A DNA stretch of 64,000 bases from Bufo bufo (lineage: Eukaryota; Chordata; Amphibia; Anura; Bufonidae): contig NC_053392.1 in NCBI RefSeq assembly GCF_905171765.1, positions 501,004,556 to 501,068,555 of the forward strand, written 5' to 3'. The translations under genes and the position numbers were made by a program. Positions within the stretch are counted from its first letter, which is position 1. Each line of letters begins with the position of its first letter. The notes under the pieces were generated by a model. It was not told the origin of the DNA. It saw nothing but the letters and a program-made list of their open reading frames with translations, and ran no database searches. Shown one piece after another: positions 47,389 through 56,733 of this stretch.

Positions 47389-47832
47389 TTCAGGTCAGTT
47401 ATCTTCAGCCCCTCCCCTCCTCCTCCTCCTCCTGCCTCTCTTCTTATTGGCAGCGGCGGGGGCAGCAGGCAGGTCAGACAGGGGAGGAGGAACGAATCAG
47501 GTCAGACAGGGGAGGGCTAGATGGAGGGGGCGCCCCGAGGGAGAACACAAGTTCAGCCTCGCCTGCCGCATATTACATTGCGAGCTGTCGGCCGCCCAGC
47601 GCCCCTGTTACTATGGCGCCCTGTGCGGCCGCACAGCCCGCACACCCCAAAGGCCGGCCCTGCGCTCCGGTACCGGAAACCCACGTACTGGGCGCACGGA
47701 GAGGTGCTGGTACTCTCCAGGGCAATTTTTGGAAGTGGCGGTACTGAGTACCGCCGCGTTCCGGCCCACTTCAAGCACTGTATATATATATATATATGGC
47801 CTTTGATATCCTGATATCTGTGCTGAATGTAA

Positions 47833-48219
47833 GGCTACTTTCACACTAGCGGCACGGACCTCCGGCAGGCTGTTCCGTCGGGTGAACAGCCTGTCGGATC
47901 CGTCCTGCCACTAGTGACAGTGTGCCTCCGGACTGCCGCTCCGTCCCCAATGACTATAATAGGGGCGGGGCGGAGTTCCGGCGAGGAACGGCAGTGCACG
48001 TCGAGAGGCTGCCGGAATAAAACTATGACATGTACGACATTTATTCCGGCAGCCTTTCGCCATGCTTCGCCATAACTCCGCCCCTGCCCCCATTATAGTC
48101 AATGGGGACGGAGCGGCAGTCCGGAGGCACACGGTCACTAGCGGCAGGACGGATCCGACAGGCTGTTCACCCGACGGAACAGCCTGCCGGAGGTCCGTGC
48201 CGCTAGTGTGAAAGTAGCC
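47833..48219. mobile_element. PIF/Harbinger-like palindromic MITE with TAA duplication
   Basis: The 387-bp element starts GGCTACTTTCACACTAGCGG and its right end is the exact complement. TAA flanks both sides (47830-47832 and 48220-48222), the expected 3-bp target of PIF/Harbinger. The arms pair almost perfectly over about 190 bp around a centre near 48026. It is a well preserved member of the family also seen at 11169 and 62455-63305. Confidence 0.85.
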
Positions 48220-48222
48220 TAA

Positions 48223-48987
48223 GCCATCTTGTCTGGTCTTGAAAGGGTAGAATGAGTTCAAAGTCTTTGGATTTCAAATAGCCAACTCCCAGATTAAGTA
48301 TCTGGGTAAAAATGTTTGTATAGTCTGCTATTGTGTGAAAGAGGTTTAGACAGATACAATAAAATGCATTTACTCAGATAAGACAATGGGGTATAAATGT
48401 GCTGAAATTTTGTTTATCTTCAGTGAATAGAAAGAGAGTGATTCACATCATTAGATGTTATATCCTACATGTTATTATGCTAATATAAAGGAAGTAAAGT
48501 ATAATCATATAAGTGCATTATATATAAGTATATTCTTGGTATCTATTATAGAAATAGCTGGATTTCTTGTATAGTCTAAATGTGTATGTTACTATATCAC
48601 TGTGGGGAGTTAATCATTTCAGTCTCAGGTGTTATTTCAGGAGAATTGTAGAGAGAGATCATGAACAAATAGTGTATCTTCACTCTAAGACAATAGACCA
48701 AAGTATCACCAGAAATAGGTCTATCCCAATGAATAGAAAAGGGACTTTATAGTATTTGTCTTAATTAGATGGGTTTAGTCCTGGATTTAGAAATAGAATG
48801 GATGTCTGGTGGAGTTGTATACTAAGGTGTATGTGTGAATAGGCTAATTCTTGATACACATTCTTATTTGCTTCTATTATTAGGAAATGTCCCAAAGATT
48901 TTTTTTATTTAAATCAGATTTTTTTTTTATATAAAATGCTTTTTGAGGAAAATATATTACCATCCAAAGGTTATTCCATCATGAAAT
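48223..48987. other. AT-rich non-coding stretch
   Basis: No gene or defined element ends are seen. T-runs with ATTTAAATCAGATTTTTT near 48905-48930 resemble the ATTTAAATC-rich repeat at 50985-51074, so these may be parts of one older element split by later insertions. Confidence 0.35.
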
Positions 48988-49317
48988 AAAGAATCAGTGC
49001 AGGAGATAAAAGCAACATCACTGGAGGAGACATACATGAAACGGAGTCCCTATCATAAAAAAATGTACAGAAGACATGGTCATGCATATGGAAAATCATA
49101 CATGATGAGAAAAGGGACATTTACCCGTGCAAAGAGTCTCCTCCAGGTTGGCGCCATCCTGGAGGAGACTCTTTGCACGGGTAAATGTCCCTTTTCTCAT
49201 CATGTATGATTTTCCATATGCATGACCATGTCTTCTGTACATTTTTTTATGATAGGGACTCCGTTTCATGTATGTCTCCTCCAGTGATGTTGCTTTTATC
49301 TCCTGCACTGATTCTTT
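48988..49317. repeat. Near-perfect 330-bp palindrome
   Basis: Arms 48988-49152 and 49153-49317 appear complementary along their length except for one non-pairing position (49148/49157) beside a GGCGCC centre. The outer edge reads AAAGAATCAGTGCAGG and its complement. Because both strands read almost alike, the same 70-codon frame occurs on each strand (48997-49209 and 49096-49308) differing at two residues; this is a mirror effect and not evidence for a gene. Flanks do not show a clear duplication. Confidence 0.93.
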
Positions 49318-49523
49318 TAATCATGTATGTTGTATAATGTGATTTTGTAATAAAGGACATAATTCAGTACCAGCGGTCTGGCATTTTCTATGTAGGTTGT
49401 CTATTTATATTTATTGCCATAGGCTAGTTTAGCACTTTAATGTGTATTCAATTGATGGTTACGGTATCTATTTTGGTAGTGCATCATGAAATAAAGATTA
49501 GTTTTCTAATTATGTAGAATAAG
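49318..49523. other. Spacer between the palindrome and the CR1 copy
   Basis: AT-rich. CATCATGAAATAAAGA at about 49482 repeats the sequence just left of the palindrome (48978-48992), a direct repeat of roughly 16 bp that may mark a duplicated segment. No gene. Confidence 0.4.
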
Positions 49524-50626
49524 GCTGTACGTGGACTCCAATATTGTTGAATGGATTAGGCAGTGGCTGAGGGACAGACTACAGAGGGTTGTAGTCAATG
49601 GAGTATATTCAGACCATGGTCTTGTTACCAGTGGGGTACCTCAGGGATCTGTTCTGGGACCCATATTGTTTAATATCTTTATCAGCGAAATTGCAGAAGG
49701 CCTCGATGGTAAGGTGCGTCTTTTTGCTGATGACACAAAGATTTGTAACAGGGTTGATGATCCTGGAGGGATACACCAAATGGAAAAGGATTTAGGAAAA
49801 CTAGAGGAATGGTCAAAAATCTGGCAACTAAAATTTAATGTTGATAAGTGCAAGATAATGCACTTGGGGCGTAAAAACCCAAGAGCAGAATATAAAATCA
49901 GTGATACAGTCCTAACCTCAGTATCTGAGGAAAGGGATTTAGGGGTCATTATTTCAGAAGACTTAAAGGTAGGCAGACAATGTCATAGAGCAGCAGGAAA
50001 TGCTAGCAGAATGCTTGGGTGTATAGGGAGAGGCATTACCAGTAGAAAGAGGGAGGTGCTCATGCCACTCTACAGAGCGATAGTGAGACCTCATTTGGAG
50101 TATTTTGCGCAGTACTGGAGACCATATCTCCAGAAGGATATTGATACTTTGGAAAGAGTTCAGAGAAGAGCTACTAAACTAGTACATGGATTGCAGGATA
50201 AAACTTACCAGGAAATATTAAAGGACCTTAACATGTATAGCTTGGAAGAAAGACGAGACAGAGGGGATATGATAGAAACTTTTAAATACATAAAGGGAAT
50301 CAACAAGGTAAAAGAGGAGAGAATATTTAAAAGAAGAAAAACTGCTACAAGAGGACATAGTTTTAAATTAGAGGGGCAAAGGATTAAAAGTAATATCAGG
50401 AAGTATTACTTTACTGAGAGAGTAGTGGATGCATGGAATAGCCTTCCTGCAGAAGTGGTAGCTGCAAATACATAGAAGGAGTTTAAGCATGCATGGTATA
50501 GGCATAAGGCCATCCTTCATATAAGATAGGGCCAGAGGCTATTCATAGTATTCAGTATATTGGGCAGACTAGATGGGCCAAATGGTTCTTATCTGCCGAC
50601 ACATTCTATGTTTCTATGCTTCTATA
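49524..50626 (+). mobile_element. CR1 LINE, 5'-truncated copy
   Basis: It starts abruptly inside the reverse transcriptase at GACTCCAATATTGTTGAATG and runs to the GACACATTCTATGTTTCTATG tail. It is the same subfamily as the minus-strand copy at 3582-6838, judging from near-identical protein over most of the shared part. Confidence 0.88.
49528..50527 (+). pseudogene. CR1 reverse transcriptase C-terminal two thirds
   Basis: The frame contains GVPQGSVLGPILFNIFISEI, the catalytic LFADDTKICNR, GRKNPRAEYKI and the terminal thumb/connection block LVHGLQDKTYQEILKDLNMY. It lacks the endonuclease and the first RT motifs. One premature stop at 50473-50475 cuts the last 17 or so residues; the sequence after it (KEFKHAWYRHKAILHIR, then stop) continues in frame. 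Compared with the other copy it has substitutions but no frameshift, so it is probably younger or luckier. Confidence 0.88.
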
Positions 50627-51475
50627 TGTGTAATTTTTTTGGTAAATAAATTCCATTAATCCATTCACAATGTCATGCTCTTCCAGAGGTTTTTGTAAGA
50701 TTATTGGGCAGTTTCTCTGCCTACAAGATATTATCACAGATGTATGGTTTACTTTTGCAGTTCTCAAAACTGAATTTGACTCAGCAGAGATCACATGCCT
50801 CTTCTTCACAGCAAAAATGTTATAACATGAACAGAGTTGAGAAAAATACCTTAATCCTAACTTCTACAAACCTATGAATGCAGAATCAACATAATCAAAC
50901 TAATATGAAAAGTTGTTATTCTAACAATCTTCATCTACTTGCATATTATAAGTTATACCAGCAAGAATTTGTCTTTATCTAGAAAACTATGATTTAAATC
51001 AAGCCTTACTGACTAGTGATTTAAATCGTGATTTAAATCATTTTGATTTAAATCAAATCCACCCTGATTAGCTGTACTTGTAAAATTTACTCATAGATCT
51101 CCCATGCCATCTAGTGGTAGAGTAAAATTAAGATATGAATTACGAAATAGGTGGGTGGAGTTATAAGTTGATGTCACTAGTTAATGATGAAACCTGACCA
51201 GTCCCATTTTGAATGGGATAAAAAGGGCAGCATGAGCTGATCATCTCACTGAGGCCATCCATCCAATCCATCCTATCTATACCACCTACCTGAGGAAGCC
51301 ATCTGACTAGAAATCCAGCTAGCAGAGGCAGCCATCTTGAAAATTCTTTCCAGCCAATTACCACACCCCGAGGGGAGATAGGACTCCAATGAATTATAGT
51401 CCTGAATATTGCAACTGATTTCTGCTAGCCGATACCCTGCTATAGTATAAACTTACCTATCTTTTATAGGAGAAT
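50627..51475. other. Non-coding stretch with an ATTTAAATC-rich repeat end
   Basis: 50985-51074 carries repeated GATTTAAATC and closes with AAATCAAATCCACCCTG, the end of a DNA element of hAT-like type (its complement would begin CAGGGTGGATTTGATTTAAA). Its left end was not found. The remainder shows nothing recognisable. Confidence 0.45.
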
Positions 51476-51503
51476 ATAATATATATATATATATATATAT
51501 ATT
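51476..51503. repeat. (TA)n tract at the left edge of the Tc1 element
   Basis: An alternating TA run that resumes at 55058-55086 beyond the transposon. Confidence 0.9.
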
Positions 51504-52110
51504 CAGGTCCTTCTCAAAAAATTAGCATATTGTGATAAAGTTCATTATTTTCTGTAATGTACTGATAAACATTAGACTTTCATATATTTTAGATTCATTA
51601 CACACAACTGAAGTAGTTCAAGTAGTTTTCTTGTTTTAATATTGATGATTTTGGCATACAGCTCATGAAAACCCCAAATTCCTATCTCAAAAAATTAGCA
51701 TATCATGAAAAGTTTCTCTAAACGAGCTATTAACCCAGGGCTCGACAAATCCCGGGCGCCAGGTCGCCATGGCGACCAGGAATTTGGTCCTGGCGCTTGG
51801 GTATTTGTCAGCCCGTTTTCAAAGATGCGCTCTCGGCTCGCACCATGGTTTCCTGAGCCGGCACAGTGGAGAAGGAGAGGAGTCCCTCCCTCCCCACTGT
51901 GCGCGGCTGCCCACTAAGAACAGAGTAGGAGGAGGAGGGGAGGGACTGTAGCCACTGCGCCACCAATGAATGTGCCGGCCATATCCCGGCCCGTATGACT
52001 GCACGCTGTGATCCGCGCGATTAACCCCTCAGTTGAGGGGTTATTCGCGCGGATTACAGCGTCCTGTCAGAGGTCGGGTGCCGGGTTCTTCAGTCTCGAC
52101 TCTCTGCATC

Positions 52111-52493
52111 GGTGGGCAGTGGGCAGTTCCGATCGGAGTCCCAGCAGTGTAATGCTGGGACTCCGATCGGTTACCATGGCAGCCAGGACGCTACTGAAGT
52201 CCTGGCTGCGATGGTATGTTAGTGAGCAGCATTATACTCACGTGCGCCGTGGCCGCCGGTCGCTCCTTCTTCTGTCTGTGCGGCTCATTGCTAATGCTTA
52301 TAGCATTAGCAATGCGCCGCACAGACCTATGAGAAGAAGGAGCTCCCGGCGATCACGGCGCACGTGAGTATAATGCTGCTTACTAACATACCATCGCAGC
52401 CAGGACTTCAGTAGCGTCCTGGCTGCCATGGTAACCGATCGGAGCCCCAGCATTACACTGCTGGGACTCCGATCGGAACTGCCCACTGCCACC
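52111..52493. repeat. Large inverted repeat in the second hAT
   Basis: Arms 52111-52295 and 52304-52493 are complementary (GGTGGGCAGTGGGCAGTTCC at the left; GGAACTGCCCACTGCCACC at the right) around ATTGCTAATGCT-TAT-AGCATTAGCAAT. Each arm itself contains a smaller palindrome around GATCGGAGTCCCAGCA / TGCTGGGACTCCGATC, giving nested hairpins. Confidence 0.9.
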
Positions 52494-52599
52494 AATGATG
52501 GGGGGAGGAGGAGGAGGGGGACCCTGTGGCCACTGCCACCAATGATTAATACTGGGGAGGGAGGCGGGGTGGGTTTGTTACCAGAGGGGGCTGATAAGA

Positions 52600-53395
52600 G
52601 GGAGGGGGGGGGCTGATCAGATGATCAGAGGCTGGAGGGGCTGATAAGAGGGAGGCTGGAGGGGCTGATAAGAGGGAGGCTGGAGGGGCTGATAAGAGGG
52701 AGGCTGGAGGGGCTGATAAGAGGGAGGCTGGAGGGGCTGATAAGAGGGAGGCTGGAGGGGCTGATAAGAGGGAGGCTGGAGGGGCTGATAAGAGGGAGGC
52801 TGGAGGAGCTGATAAGAGGGAGGCTGGAGGAGCTGATAAGAGGGAGGCTGGAGGAGCTGATAAGAGGGAGGCTGGAGGGGCTGATCAGAGGGAGGCTGGA
52901 GGGGCTGATCAGAGGGAGGCTGGAGGGGCTGATCAGAGGGAGGCTGGAGGGGCTGATAAGAGGGAGGCTGGAGGGGCTGATCAGAGGGAGGCTGGAGGGG
53001 CTGATCAGAGGGAGGCTGGAGGGGCCGATCAGAGGGAGGCTGGAGGGGCCGATCAGAGGGAGGCTGGAGGGGCCGATAAGAGGGAGGCTGGAGGGGCTGA
53101 TCAGAGGGAGGCTGGAGGGGCTGATCAGAGGGAGGCTGGAGGGGCCGATCAGAGGGAGGCTGGAGGGGCCGATCAGAGGGAGGCTGGAGGTGCCGATCAG
53201 AGGGAGGCTGGAGGGGCCGATCAGAGGGAGGCTGGAGGGGCCGATCAGAGGGAGGCTGGAGGGGCTGATCAGAGGGAGGCTGGAGGGGCTGATCAGAGGG
53301 AGGCTGGAGGGGCTGATGAAAGGGAGGCTGGAGGGGCTGATGAGAGGGAGGGGGGGAGGGGCTGATCAGAGGCTGGAGGGGCTGATCAGAGGCTG
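52600..53395. repeat. 24-bp minisatellite (CTGATAAGAGGGAGGCTGGAGGGG)
   Basis: About 30 tandem copies. Variants CTGATCAG and CCGATCAG replace CTGATAAG in blocks, with runs of like variants clustered together, as expected from unequal exchange. The strand is G-rich throughout. Because 24 is a multiple of three, open frames through it (such as 53190-53471) are repeat artefacts. Confidence 0.95.
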
Positions 53396-53809
53396 GCTGC
53401 CATGGTCAGCTCCCTGCTGTGTGCACAAAGCACAGGGCAGCAGGGAGAGTGTAAAGTCCTATTCACCCTAATAGAGCTCTATTAGGGTGAATATGACAAG
53501 GGTTCTAGCCCTTAAGAAGGCTAAAAGTTATTAAATAAAGTAAAAAAAAAAAAGTTTAAAACCCCCCCCCCAAATATTGAAAACAATATATTGCGATATA
53601 CATGCTTAAAATTATATCGCAATATAGATTTTATGACGCGTCTCCGCCTGGCTCCTAACTTTTTTAGCTGGCTCCTAGATTCCAAGGAAATTTGTCAAGC
53701 CCTGTATTAACCTAATCATCTGAATCAACGAATTAACTCTAAACACCTGCAAAAGATTCCTGAGGCTTTTAAAAACTCCCAGCCTGGTTCATTACTCAAA
53801 ACCACAATC

Positions 53810-54781
53810 ATGGGTAAGACTGCCGACCTGACTGCTGTCCAGAAGGCCATCATTGACACCCTCAAGCAAGAGGGTAAGACACAGAAAGAAATTTCTGAAC
53901 GAATAGGCTGTTCCCAGAGTGCTGTATCAAGGCACCTCAGTGGGAAGTCTGTGGGAAGGAAAAAGTGTGGCAGAAAACGCTGCACAACGAGAAGAGGTGA
54001 CCGGACCCTGAGGAAGATTGTGGAGAAGGACAGATTCCAGACCTTGGGGGACCTGCGGAAGCAGTGGACTGAGTCTGGAGTAGAAACATCCAGAGCCACT
54101 GTGTACAGACGTGTGCAGGAAATGGGCTACAGGTGCCGCATTCCCCAGGTCAAGCCACTTTTGAACCAGAAACAGCGGCAGAAGCGCCTGACCTGGGCTA
54201 CAGAAAAGCTTTTTTCGGATGAAAGCAAATTTTGCATGTCATTCGGAAATCAAGGTGCCAGAGTCTGGAGGAAGACTGTGGAGAGGGAAATGCCAAAATG
54301 CCTGAAGTCCAGTGTCAAGTACCCACAGTCAGTGATGGTCTGGGGTGCCATGTCAGCTGCTGGTGTTGGTCCACTGTGTTTTATCAAGGGCAGGGTCAAT
54401 GCAGCTAGCTATCAGGAGATTTTGGAGCACTTCATGCTTCCATCTGCTGAAAAGCTTTATGGAGATAAAGATTTAATTTTTCAGCACGACCTGGCACCTG
54501 CTCACAGTGCCAAAACCACTGGTAAATGGTTTACTGACCATGGTATTACTGTGCTCAATTGGCCTGCCAACTCTCCTGACCTGAACCCCATAGAGAATCT
54601 GTGGGATATTGGGAAGAGAAAGTTGAGAGACGCAAGACCCAACACTCTGGATGAGCTTAAGGCCGCTACCGAAGCATCCTGGGCCTCCATAACACCTCAG
54701 CAGTGCCACAGGCTGATTGCCTCCATGCGACGCCGCATTGAAGCAGTCATTTCTACAAAAGGATTCCCGACCAAGTATTGA
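53810..54781 (+). CDS. Tc1-family transposase, DD34E, 323 aa
   Basis: This protein binds the inverted ends and cuts and pastes the element at TA. Two helix-turn-helix units occupy about residues 8-48 (QKEISERIGCSQSAVSRHLS) and 62-120, joined by a basic GRKKCGRKR stretch that may act as a nuclear signal. Catalytic acids are D137 (LFSDESKF), D227 (FQHDLAPAH) and E262 (NSPDLNPIENLW), with 34 residues between the last two. The frame is open and ends TKY-stop. It is about 15 residues shorter than usual Tc1 transposases: between KRLTWA and LFSDESK a block present in relatives is missing, an in-frame loss just before the first Asp. That could disable it. The element's inverted repeats flank it. Confidence 0.93.
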   Translation: MGKTADLTAVQKAIIDTLKQEGKTQKEISERIGCSQSAVSRHLSGKSVGRKKCGRKRCTTRRGDRTLRKIVEKDRFQTLGDLRKQWTESGVETSRATVYRRVQEMGYRCRIPQVKPLLNQKQRQKRLTWATEKLFSDESKFCMSFGNQGARVWRKTVEREMPKCLKSSVKYPQSVMVWGAMSAAGVGPLCFIKGRVNAASYQEILEHFMLPSAEKLYGDKDLIFQHDLAPAHSAKTTGKWFTDHGITVLNWPANSPDLNPIENLWDIGKRKLRDARPNTLDELKAATEASWASITPQQCHRLIASMRRRIEAVISTKGFPTKY

Positions 54782-55054
54782 GTGCATAACTGAACTTAAT
54801 TATTTGAAGGTTGAATTTTTTTGTATTAAAAACACTTTTCTTTTATTGGTCGGATGAAATATGCTAATTTTTTTAGATAGAAATTTTGGGTTTTCATGAG
54901 CTGTATGCCAAAATCATCAATATTAAAACAAGAAAAGGCTTGAACTACTTCAGTTGTGTGTAATGAATCTAAAATATATGAAAGTCTAATGTTTATCAGT
55001 ACATTACAGAAAATAATGAACTTTATCACAATATGCTATTTTTTTGAGAAGGAC

Positions 55055-55057
<3 letters not shown>

Positions 55058-55086
<29 letters not shown>
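55058..55086. repeat. (TA)n tract right of the Tc1 element
   Basis: The continuation of the 51476-51503 run beyond the insertion. Confidence 0.9.
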
Positions 55087-55092
<6 letters not shown>

Positions 55093-55182
55093 AACCATAC
55101 TTTGTGTATAGAATCTGTTTTGGAATAAGGCTAGGCTGTAACTGCAGTATCATCCTAACTTTTCCAAATACAGGGAGATTTA

Positions 55183-56733
55183 CAGTGCCTTGCAAAAGTA
55201 TTCACCCAACTTGACTTTTTTCGTATTTTGTTACATTACAGCCTTAAGTTCAATGTTTTGTTAATCTGAATTTTATGTGATAGTTCAGAACACAATAGTC
55301 TAAGTTGGTGAAGTGAAATGAGAAAAATATATAAATAAAACTATTGTTTAGAAATAGAAAACAGAAAATTGGCATGTGCGTATGTATTCACCCCCTTTGT
55401 TAGGAAGCCCATAAAAAGCTCTGGTGCAACCAATTACCTTCAGAAGTCACATTCTTAGTGAAATGATGTCTACGTGTGCAATCTAAGTGTCACATGATCT
55501 GTCATTACATAAACACATCTTTTTCGAAAAGCCCCAGAGGCTGCAACACCTAAGCAAGAGGCATCACCAACCAAACACTGCCATGAAGACCAAGGAACTC
55601 TCCAAACAAGTAAGGGACAATGTTGTTGAGAAATACAAGTCAGGGTTAGGTTATAAAAAGAATATCCAAATCTTTGATGATCGCCAGGAGCACCATCAAA
55701 TCTATCATAACCAAATGGAAAGAACATGGCACAACAGCAAACCTGCCAAGAGACGGCCGCCCACCAAAACTCACGGACAGGGCAAGGAGGGCATTAATCA
55801 GAAAGGCAGCACAGAGACCTAAGGAAACCCTGGAGGAGCTGCAGAGTTCCACAGCAGAGACTGGAGTATCTGTACATAGGACGACATTAAGCTGTACGCT
55901 CCATAGACTTGGGCTTAATGGCAGAGTGGCCAGAAGAAAGCCATTACTTTCAGCAAAAAACAAAAAGGCATGTTGTGATTTTGCAAAAAGGCATGTGGGA
56001 GACTCCCAAAATGTATGGAGGAAGGTGCTCTGGTCTGAGGAGACTAAAATTTAACTTTTCGGCCATAAAAGAAAACGCTATGTCTGGCGCAAAGCCAACA
56101 CATCACATCACCCAAAGAACCCCATCCCCACAGTGAAACATGGTGGTGGCAGCATCATGCTGTGGGGATGTTTTTCAGCAGCCGGGACTGGGAAACTGGA
56201 CAGAGTTGAGGGAAAGATGGACGGTGCTAAATACAGGGATATTCTTGAGCAAAACCTGTACCACTCTGTGCGTGATTTGAGGCTAGGACGGAGGTTCACC
56301 TTCCAGCAGGACAATGACCCCAAACACACTGCTAAAGCAACACTTGTTTGGTTTAAGGGGAAACATGTAAATGTGTTGGAATGGCCTAGTCAAACCCAGA
56401 TCTCAATCCAACAGAAAATCTGTGGTCAGACTTAAGGATTGCTGTTCACAAGCGCAAACGATCCAACTTGAAGGAGCTGGAGCAGTTTTGCAAGGAGGAA
56501 TGGGCAAAAATCCAAGTGGTAAGATGTGGCAAGCTCATAGAGACTTATCCAAAGCGACTTGGAGCTGTGATTTCTGCAAAAGGTGGCTCTACAAAGTATT
56601 GACTTTAAGGGGGTGACTTTTTCTGTTATTTTGTCCTATTTGTTGTTTGCTTCAAAATAAAAAAAATAAAAAAACATCTTCAAAGTTGTGGGCATGTTCT
56701 GTAAATTAAATGATGCAAATCCTCAAACAATCC
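55183..56733 (+). mobile_element. Second Tc1-like transposon, decayed, right end missing
   Basis: The left end CAGTGCCTTGCAAAAGTATT is preceded by TA (55181-55182) and is a well known Tc1-like terminus. Inner repeat sequence follows (ATTTTGTTACATTACAGCC). At the right, inner-repeat sequence (CAAAGTTGTGGGCATGTTCT) is present but stops near 56733, before the outer tip, where unrelated GC-rich sequence begins. The right terminus is thus deleted. Confidence 0.85.
55583..56602 (+). pseudogene. Tc1-like transposase pseudogene
   Basis: It begins MKTKELSKQVRDNVVEKYKS and ends with TKY-stop at 56600-56602. Between, the reading passes through several frames: TIKSIITKWKEHGTTANLPR (HTH), then LSAKNKKACCDFAKRHVGDS, a first catalytic block VLWSEETKI in which the expected Asp is Glu, [20 protein letters not shown], and [14 protein letters not shown] with the second Asp. 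The third block (WPSQTQIS...) has shifted frame, so PDLNPIE-like sequence is split. Several frameshifts and at least one active-site change make it dead. It belongs to a different lineage from the 53810 transposase. Confidence 0.9.

Larger units (their letters stand above)
45227..47662. mobile_element. Non-autonomous hAT element, 2436 bp, exact 8-bp duplication
   Basis: The ends CAGGGCCGGCCTT and its complement AAGGCCGGCCCTG are flanked by CGCTCCGG on both sides (45219-45226 and 47663-47670). That exact octamer is the hAT signature. The interior has no transposase. It is a chain of three large inverted repeats and two tandem arrays, described separately. It interrupts the TA-flanked element, so it is the later insertion. 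Confidence 0.88.
44062..47780. mobile_element. TA-flanked inverted-repeat DNA element (host of a nested hAT)
   Basis: The left tip is CAGTGCTTTAAGTGGGCC (44062-44079). The right tip, read inward, is CAGTGCTTGAAGTGGGCC (47780-47763), matching at 17 of 18 bases. Both are preceded by TA within TA runs. Just inside, both ends have a CGGTACT block. No transposase is present. After subtracting the nested hAT and its duplicated octamer, the element is about 1275 bp and consists mostly of alternating-orientation G/C tract repeats. A TA target suggests Tc1/mariner-like mobilisation, but the family is not assigned. Confidence 0.72.
51736..53704. mobile_element. Non-autonomous hAT element, 1969 bp, exact 8-bp duplication
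   Basis: The ends CAGGGCTCGACAAAT and the complement of CAGGGCTTGACAAATTT are flanked by TATTAACC at 51728-51735 and 53705-53712, an exact octamer. It interrupts the left region of the Tc1 element, upstream of the transposase frame, so it postdates the Tc1 insertion. The interior is a large inverted repeat plus a 24-bp minisatellite, with no transposase. Confidence 0.9.
51504..55057 (+). mobile_element. Tc1-like transposon with both ends, split by a hAT insertion
   Basis: Inverted ends begin CAGGTCCTTCTCAAAAAAT at the left and the complement of CAGGTCCTTCTCAAAAAAAT at the right, and remain paired for well over 100 bp (GACTTTCATATATTTTAGAT on the left against its complement on the right). Removing the hAT and one copy of its duplication leaves about 1577 bp, the normal size of a complete Tc1 element. 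TA flanks the right end; the left dinucleotide is TT, within the (TA)n run. It encodes a full-reading transposase. Confidence 0.92.

Noticed and set aside
48997..49308. Two almost identical 70-codon proteins on opposite strands
   Set aside because: This is the mirror effect of the palindrome; no similarity to a known protein and no other coding signal.
52008..52616. Paired similar frames of 62-119 codons with RSPSSVMLGLRSVTMAARTL
   Set aside because: They lie in the two arms of the hAT inverted repeat, so the similarity is due to the palindrome.
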